A stretch of 27,227 bases of DNA, from positions 1 to 27,227 of the IMG/VR virus record IMGVR_UViG_3300020141_000070. One strand, given 5' to 3'. The notes below the pieces were generated by a model. It ran no database searches. It had not been told where the DNA came from and saw only the letters and a list, made by a program, of their open reading frames with translations. The position numbers were made by a program, and so were the translations under genes. This DNA comes from a virus. Positions 15,967 to 24,900 of this stretch are shown in pieces; the first letter of the stretch is position 1; every line of letters begins with the position of its first letter.

Positions 15967-18900
15967 TATAATCTATTCCCCCGAATTTTCTGTGCGTCTA
16001 TGCCCTTTATCTGAGCAATGACTGTCTTTGCAATTTCGTCTGGGTTTGAATCAGACTTAACATTTACACTTATACTATAATTATACACTGAGTCACCAAT
16101 AGAATCTCCATTATTTATTGCCTTCATTCTGTCAACTCCATACGAATCAACAGCATATTTGCTCATTACAAACTCTCCTGGGGACAGCATTGCTGGAACT
16201 GTATCAGTTCCTACTGAGAATCCACCATTTAAGAATCTAGCAACATCAATAAATCCACCACTTGAAAGTTTTACTGGTCTACCTTTTGGATATTTTGTAG
16301 TAATTCTATTCATTGCTGCAGATGCTAGTCCGTGATCTCCGTCTGCACGGAGTCTTGCTACTCCTGCCATAAGGGAATCGTAATCCGCTTGGGCTGCAGC
16401 AAGTGCTCTTGCTGCTGCTTCTGCGTTTGCTGCTGATGTTGCTGCCAGTGCATTCTTTCTTGCATTGTCTTCTGACGCACTATCATTATTTTTTGCATCA
16501 TCTTCACCAGCATACCCCTTAACCCAGCCATTAATATCGCTCCAACCATAATCTCCTGTAGGCTTCTTTGGCTTTGTCCATCCGCCCTTGCCATCTGAAA
16601 TCCACGCTTTGCCTGGAGACTTTGTTGTTGTATCTGTTGGCGGTGGTGGTGGAGGAGCATCAACATTTGTATTTGTAGTAACAGTATTTACATATACAGT
16701 CTTGTATTCTTTTGTAAATATGTCAATAGACTTTGAAGATGGTAGCGCATTAATATCTCTAAGAATATCTGCCATAGATTTTGCGCCCTTAGCGGTAGAC
16801 TCTGCAATGGCTGCGATTGCATCCTTCATTCTCTTTTCCATAGCCTCGGCAGTTGCTTCTGCTGCTAAAGAAATTCGTTCCCAGTCATCTGCTGTAAGAC
16901 CAGCAAAAGTTTCTACATCGTCAAGTTCTGCATTGATAGCAATCAGTGCTGCTTCTTGTGTAGCAAGAGATGCATCTTGTTCTGCTAATGCAGTTACAAT
17001 TGCTTGCTGTGCATCCATTTCTGCCTGGACTGCTTTAAGTTGTGCTTCTGTTGCTGCTTTCGCTGCAGCGATTGCTGCTTGGCGAGCAGGCTCAAGAGCA
17101 TCTTGCTCTGCTTTTGCAATCTTTAGATCTGACTCAAGTTTTGTCTTTATGTCTGCTATTTGCTGCTCTAGCAAAACCCTTGCTGGGTCATTTTCTAATG
17201 CATAAATTTGTTCTGAAATTACATATTGCTCTTCAAGAATTTGAGTTCTTGTTTTTCCATCTTTATTTGTTAAAGCATTAACATCATTTTCTCTTGACTG
17301 ATTAAGTCCGTCCATCTGTGCATTTCCAAAATCACCTGCATTAGCGGAACGAATATCTTGAACGGCTGCTGCTGCAGCAGAAATATCTCCAGATGATAAA
17401 GCATCTGCCAAACCTAACTGCTGCTGTTGCTCTCTTGAAATTCTTTCGTTAATAGATAGTACATTTTGTAATGCTTCTGCTTGAAGGTCATACTTTTTAT
17501 TTATGTCTTCTGCTGCTTTATCAATTAAAGATAGGTCATGACTAAGAACATTTGACTTATCTTGATAAGCCTTAATTGGATCATCAAACTGTTTCTTTAT
17601 TTGATCTTCTTTTGCAGAAATGGCAGCGTCTGCATCAGACTGAAGTTTATTAATTTTATCCTGTGCAGCCTTTTCTCTAGCATCATAATCGGCGTTAACT
17701 GCATCAACGGCATCATTCATAGACTTACTAATATTATCAAACCTTGTTTGGATCTGTGCCATATTTGCATTAGCAACATTCATTTGCGAAGCAACTAAAG
17801 ATCTTTCTTTTCCAACACTTGCTTGAGTTTTAGTTCCAAGCAATTTAGTTAACGATTCTGAAGTGTAAGCCTTTTTTGTTGTAGGGTCAATCATTCTTGA
17901 TGCTACATTTGCTACAGCCTTTGCTCCTACGGCTTCTCCACCGTAGGTAGTTCCATCTGGCCTTGTTCCCTTTTCACTAACATACCCTGCAAGTTCTGAC
18001 CCAGTCATTCTTGATCTTAGTCTTGACTTAATACCAAGTGCTTCTTGAGCAGCAGATGCACCACCCATAATAATTTCTGACACTGTCTTTGTGATATTTA
18101 TTTTAATATCTGAATTCTTTTTGATTTCATTTAGGGAATCAACTACATCTTGTAGTGATGCATTTGCGCCTGCAGTTTTATTTTTAACTGCATCCATTGC
18201 TGCAAGAAGGGTACTAAGTTGGTCTGGATCTCCAAGAGCATCTGTCATTGCTCCTTCTGATATTCCACGAGACAAACCAGATGATGCAAGGAAGGACTGA
18301 AGTTCTTGTCTTCTTGCCATATCTGCATTTTCTTGTCTGGCTCTTGCTCCTTGAGATACAATATTATTAATCTTATCTCTTGTGTCTGCCTGAACAGAAA
18401 GAGCATTATTAATCTTTAGTTCTTCATCTGTAATCTTGCCTGTTGCAATCGCTGTTGTGTATGCCTCATCACTTAGGACTCTTTGAATTTGACTATTTGT
18501 CATTCCCAATCCCGCTAATTTCTTCATAACAATTGATTGCTGATCAAAGTTTCTGATTGTTTGAATTTGTGCTACATTGAATTCACCAATGATTGCTTTG
18601 TCAAATCCAGCCGCAACTTCTTTACCACTTCTACTTAATGCAAGGTCTCCAACCTTAGCACCCTTTGCTAATAATTTTTTACCTTTAGGATCGTTTGGAT
18701 CAAGTACTCTGCCTTTATTCTTTCCACTCTTAACTTTTTTAGTTGCCACCTTGCCAAACTTAGCCTGCTCTGTTTTGTCAAGTCCAGTAAACCAATCAAT
18801 AAATTGTCCATTATAACCTTTAGTAGGATCTGTTGCCTGCGTAGCCTTGCCAGATTTCATACCCATTAGTTGTTGTTGTATACCGTTGAATTTATTACCA

Positions 18901-21900
18901 ATCTGTCCACCAGATACAGCCTTGAATAGAGCCTTAATTCCGCCTTCTGCATCAATTGCTGCAAGGCGAACATTCTTAAGTCTTGTCATTAAATCATCAA
19001 CTGCTGTAGCCTGTCTTTCTGCTTTTTCTCCAACTGGATCAACACCAGGAATTATTGGTCCTTTATTTGCTTCCTTTGAATTTCCTACGTTCCAGGCTTC
19101 TGCTGCACCAGATTTTGCAATTGCTGCTCTCTGCTCTACTCCACGATCTCCAGTAAGCCTTGCTATTCCCTTTGCAGCCATGTAGGCATCAATAACATTT
19201 GCATCACCAGATGCAACAAAGTCCATCATCATAGAAGTATTTATTTGTTTTCCATCTGCCCCAACAAGCATGTTCCAGTTTGCAAGTATGCTTTGCATTG
19301 TGGTATCACCCTTTGCTGCTGCATCTTGAACTTCAAGTTTTGTTAGTATTGTTTTTGCTTTACCATCTTTAGTTTTAAAGCCATCAAGTACTTTTTTAAA
19401 TGCAGAAACCTTTTTAATTTTGTTAATACCATCAACATTTATATCAACTGTAGTTCCATACTTAGCCTTCATGTTTGAAAGAATATTAATTGCTTCTGTA
19501 TTTTCTTTAATATTTTTCTTATTCTCTGGAGCAGAGATATATGCAACAGTTGTTTTTATTGTGTCGTCTGTTGCTCCACCCTTCATAAGCATTTGCATAA
19601 CTACATTTGCTTCTGCAGAACTGCCAGTTGCAGCAACTAATAATTCAAAGTCTGCAACAAATGTTCCGCCTGACTCAGCAAGGTCTGCTAGTCTTATTGC
19701 AACAAATGGATCAATAGACCCCGCTCCCAGTTCTAGTTGAAGAACACTCTTAAAGGTACTATCTTCCATTCCTTCAAGTCTTGTTACAGATTTATCAGCA
19801 AAAGTTTTCATAGCACTTGAAGAATCTTTATATCTTTCTCCAACAGAAACCTTTACTGCATCATTAAAAGCAGTTGCTCCTATAACATCTTTTTGTGCAA
19901 CAAGTGTTTCTAAGTTTGTTTTATTTTGAGCAGTTAAAAGTCCAAGATCTCTTGCTCTATCTTTTTCAATTTGTGCTCTTTCTTTATCTGTTTTTGCCAT
20001 TGACAACTTAATGTCATATTGTTTATTAAGAGCATCAATAGCATTATTTCCACTTTCAATATTTGCAATAGCCATTTGAACTGCTGCTGAATCTAGTTTT
20101 GCTTTTTCTTGACTGGCTTTGTTTGCATCCCATAGGCCTTTAGCAAAAAGTCCAACAGATGCTATTGCTAATCCCCAACCAACTGGGTTCCAGATATTTG
20201 CTGCTGCAAGTGCTGCAACTGATACTGCTGCAACTGCAGGGGCTGCCTTAAGTGCATTATTTGATGCTAATTTTTCACTAGAGAATCCACCCCCTGTTGC
20301 AACTGCGCTATCAAATGCAACTTTTTGCTGATCCATTGCATTTTGTTGTAGTTTAGCAATTACCACAAGAGGATCTTTAAGCAAATCTTGTCCATTAGGA
20401 CCAAGTAGTTCTGATAGTTCTCCAGTAATTACTGCTGGTATTGTATAACTTCCCAACTGCTCTCCAAGTGCTGAAGCAATACTTCTTGCTTGGTCCATAC
20501 TAATAACGCCTTGTGTTATTGCAACTCCAAGTTGTGTTGCTATGTTTTTCCCTATATCTTCTTGAGATGCTCCAGTTTTTGCTTGAACATTAATGTCTTC
20601 TAAAAGTGCTTTTCCTGGACCAGAAGTTAAATAAGTTTGTCCAGACTTTCTTGTTTCTGCATCCACTCCAGACGCCATATCTGCTCTTCGTTTATTTGCA
20701 GACTCTGTAGCACTTACTGTTTTTGTTATTTTAGAAATTTCTATAAATTTGTCTGCTGTCATGGACATAGAATTACCTAAAGCAACACCTTCTTCTCTTG
20801 CATTGTCCAAAGACTTTTTCCATAGCCAAATTGAACCGACAACTGCTGTTAATGCAACTCCTGCAGCGACCCAAGGATTCATAAGCATTGGAAGCATTCC
20901 TGCTACTGCTGAGGCTGCAAATAGTCCTGTAGTAACTTTACCATCTGCTCCAGACATCATGGCGCCCATTGCAACTGCGCCAAGTGCTCCTGCTGCTGGG
21001 CCTGCTACTTTTCCAGCCTTTTCTTGTCTTGCTGCTAGATTTAATTTACGGGTTTGCTTTTGACTTGCTTTCTCTTCTCTTGCTAATCTTTCTTTTTCTC
21101 GCTGCTCGGTCAGTGCAGCACGGCGTTCTCTGTCTGCTCTATTCTTTTCTTCATTAGCACGAAGTTCAGCAGTTCTTGCTGCTTTGGCTTCTGCTGCTGC
21201 TTTGTCTTTTGCTGCTTGAAGACTTGCTGCTCTTGCTTTTGCTTGTAATTTTTCATGATCACGAAGAGCCTGTGCCAATTGTGCCTCTGTAGCACCTGCT
21301 TTTTGCAGTGCAATTCTTTTTTCAATCCATGTATCGCCCTTTGCTTTACCACGAACACGAGTTGTCTGTCTTGGCATATCCTTTTTAGCAACAACTGTTG
21401 TACCTGGTGGCTGCTGAATAACTCTTGTATCTTTTGCATCTCCGCCAACTCTTTTAATGTTACCAGTTTTTGCTTTACCATCAGTTGCTTTTATTTCTTT
21501 TGTTTTGCCAGTTCTTTCATCACGAAGACCTTCTCCTGGGGTAACAAGAGCATATTCTCCAGTTCTTTTATTTGAAGAAAGATTGATAAACCTTTTATAC
21601 TTCTTTAGATCTTCATAGAAAGTATTTCCCTTTCCAGTTCTTTCGTCTAAAACAAGTTTTGCTGCTTCTGCTGCATACTTTGTATCTGGATTAATTAATG
21701 ACTTTAGTCCTGCTGGACCCTTTTTACTTTCTAAAAGTGCTTGCGCTTTTAATTCTAATTCTGCTGCTTTTGAAACCATCATTGCTTCTTGAACTGTGGC
21801 TGGGTGTCTACCAGAAGCCATAAATTGAGAAGCAGCATTGTACTCGCCAGGATTAATTTGCAAAGGATTGCCACGGGAAGCGTTCCACTTAAGAAGATTG

Positions 21901-24900
21901 GCAGTTCTCTTAGATGAATTCATGTAGTTGTTTACTGCTCCAAGATCTCCAAATACTGTGCCAGCCTTCCATTTTGCTGCATCACGGGCAATTGAACTTT
22001 GTCCCTTTTCTGCTTTACCTGGCTCTACGTGAACTGCTTCCATCTGAACAAGTCTTGCCAATTTACCAGAATCAAGGTTTGGATATTTTTCTTGCATATA
22101 GGCCTTTATCTTGGAAACTTCTCCTTGCTTTCCAAGTGCTTTATTCTTTGCTTCTGTTTCTTTTAAGACTTCCTGATATTCTTTATACCCTTCAATATTG
22201 TTAGCCTTAAACCCACCAGCAGCCTTTGTTGCTCCACCAATAGTTAAACGCTCTTTTAACTTACTCCAGTTTCCAAATGATCCTTCAGAAACTCTCTTTC
22301 CCTTTTGAGAATCAACATCAAAAAGGTATCTCATGCTTTGTTTTAAATGATCAGCAGTTGCTCCCTTTTCACCTTGACGCCCAGTAAATATAAGTCCATC
22401 GGAAGTTTGAACTGTTTGTGTTGCCAGATTCTTAAGGAATAAAGCCTTTTTGTTTTTCCAGGCTTCTCTTGTTTTTTCTGTAATTTCTGGGTGACGAACA
22501 AGATCATCCATATATCTTTCAAGGTCTACGACGTGTGGAGGCATTGATTTTGCCTGTGTTGGACCATCTGGAATAACTCCAGCCATATGTCCACTAACCC
22601 AGAAGTCTTGATTGGCATGCCCAGCCTGTCTCTTTTTTAACTGTTGCTCTTCAAACTTTTTAATAATCTGTGCTGCAGTTGCTTGCTTTGGTGTTGAAGG
22701 CTTAACTGCAGAATGAACTGCATGGTACTGTGACCAATCAACCTTTAGACCCTCTTCAAGTCTCTTGATCATTCCATTGTAAACAACCTTTTCATCTTTA
22801 TTTAGTGAGAATCCCTTTACAGTTTCTCTTAGTTTTGGAAGAACTGTTTCAATTTCTCTTCGCATTGCAGCGTTATATTCTGCTGCTGACATACCCTTTG
22901 GAATTGGCAATGTTGATTCAGCAAAGAACCTTCTTGCTCCACCCTTTGTTCCCAAAAGATTAATGTTTGCCATCTGTTCCATTGATAGCATATCTTTTGG
23001 TTTTGCATAATCTCTTAAACCAGAGGCCATCTTAAACACACCAGCGGTACCTACATCTGCAAGTTTATTCCCAGATAGATTTCCTCCGTGTAAGTCTTTG
23101 TCTCCTCTTAGGTTTGCTGCTACTAATTGTTTAAAATATTCATCCTTACTAAATTTACCAGACATATTCTTTTCAGCAAATTTAGGATCGAATGGAGACT
23201 CAAGAACAATAATCTTTCTCTTTCCAGAAGGATCTAGCGGATCACGCATTGTTCTTACAGTTTGTACTGGTGCATCAAGACCGTGTGCTTGTCTTGCTAT
23301 GATGGTTGCTCTTTGTTCTGCAAGGGCAGCCTTCTCATCCATCATTGGCTTTACAAATACTTTATCTCCGTTTGGCTTTTGATACATACCGCCAATTCCA
23401 GGAACTGGGAAACTTCTTCCAGATGAGTCTGCAATTTTTCTACCAAAATCGGTTGGAGCCATTGATCCAAATCTACTATTTTTTGCTGCTTCTGCAACCT
23501 GCTTTAATGTTAACTCTTGCTGCATTCTCTTTGTTACTGCATCAAAAGATTTTGGCATTCCCAAGAATAACGGCTCAGAAGAAGATTGTGATTTTCTGTA
23601 TGCATCAATTTGTGGTTTAATCCAAGGGTACTTTTCTAAGTTTCTTTGATGCGCTGCTTGGCGTCTTATTTCTTGTGCTTTTCTAATTGATTCTAATTGA
23701 GGAGAAAGTGTTCTTGCTACTTGTGGTCCTTTTGCTGCTGGTAATTTTCCAGCCATATGCCCTGGAACACTGTCAGTAAAAATTGCCTTAAGAAGTCCGT
23801 GGTGCTTTTCAGTTAACTTTGCTGGAATAACTGCTTCACCTGGAGCAAGCATTGCTGGCTGAATATCTCCAGCACCCTTTGGTCCTGGAACTGTTAAAAC
23901 TCCGTCTTTATACTTTCTTACTTTTAGTCCAGCCTTGGCTGCGGATGCTCCTGCTTTACCCCCTGTAAAAAGTCCAGGGCTTGATGCTGCAAGAGTTCTT
24001 GCTTGTGATGCTGCTGTTTGATAAGCCCTTCCAAGTGATTCTACAGATGCTCTTTCTACTCCAAACACCTGAATAAGTCTTTGATGTGCTCCGTGAAGAG
24101 CATTAGACTGTACTGTATTTTCAAGTTGATCTTGAGTTAAATAGTCAAACCCTCCACCCAATAGTTTAGTCTGCCCATTTAGTTTAGCAATTCCACCACG
24201 AAGCATTGCAAAGAATTTAATTACGTTTGCAACACCGTTAGCAAGCAAACCAAATGTCATAAGAACTACTGGTCCTATTCCACCAAGTACTGCAAGCATA
24301 ATGGTTACAAATTTCTTTGTTCCATCACTAAGATTATTAAACTTCTCCATTAACCCGCCAAAGAATTTAACTACTGGAGTAAGTGCTTCTAGGAATGCTT
24401 TTCCTAAAGGCATTATTTCTACTTTAAACTTTTCAATTGCTGCCTGGAATTTTACTCCGACTGAATCTTCAACCTTGCTTAATTCTCGCTCAGACAAGAT
24501 TGCAAGATCTTGAACAGATGCTCCAGCAAGTGCTAATGTTCTACTTGCCTGAGATCCATCTGCTGTAATATTCTGGAATAAAGTTGATAGACGAGCAAAC
24601 TGGAACTTACCAAACATCTGCTCAATTGCTCTTGCACGGTTAAGTGGATCAAGAGTATCAAGTGCTTGTGCAAAACCAATAACGGTGTTCTTTAAGTTTC
24701 CAGCATTCTGCTCAACGATTCCATCTATATTAATACCCATACCAGCAAGCATTGCTGAGGCTTTTGCTGTTGGATTAATTAATGCTGCAAGGCCAGACTT
24801 GAGTGCGTTAGCACCTTCTGATGCATTAATTCCACCTTCCTTCATTGCTGTTAGGAAGAACGCAAGGTCTTCTACAGAACCACCAAGTTGCTTAACCACT

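Noticed and set aside
16588-17205. Plus-strand open frame of 205 codons opposite the tape measure gene
   Set aside because: It is Ser/Ala-rich as expected from the reverse of Ala-rich coding DNA, has no ribosome site and lies fully inside a convincing gene.
20969-21157. Leu-rich plus-strand frame that resembles a small membrane protein or holin
   Set aside because: It is the antisense of an Ala/Lys/Glu coiled coil, which yields Leu/Phe-rich shadows; no ribosome site.
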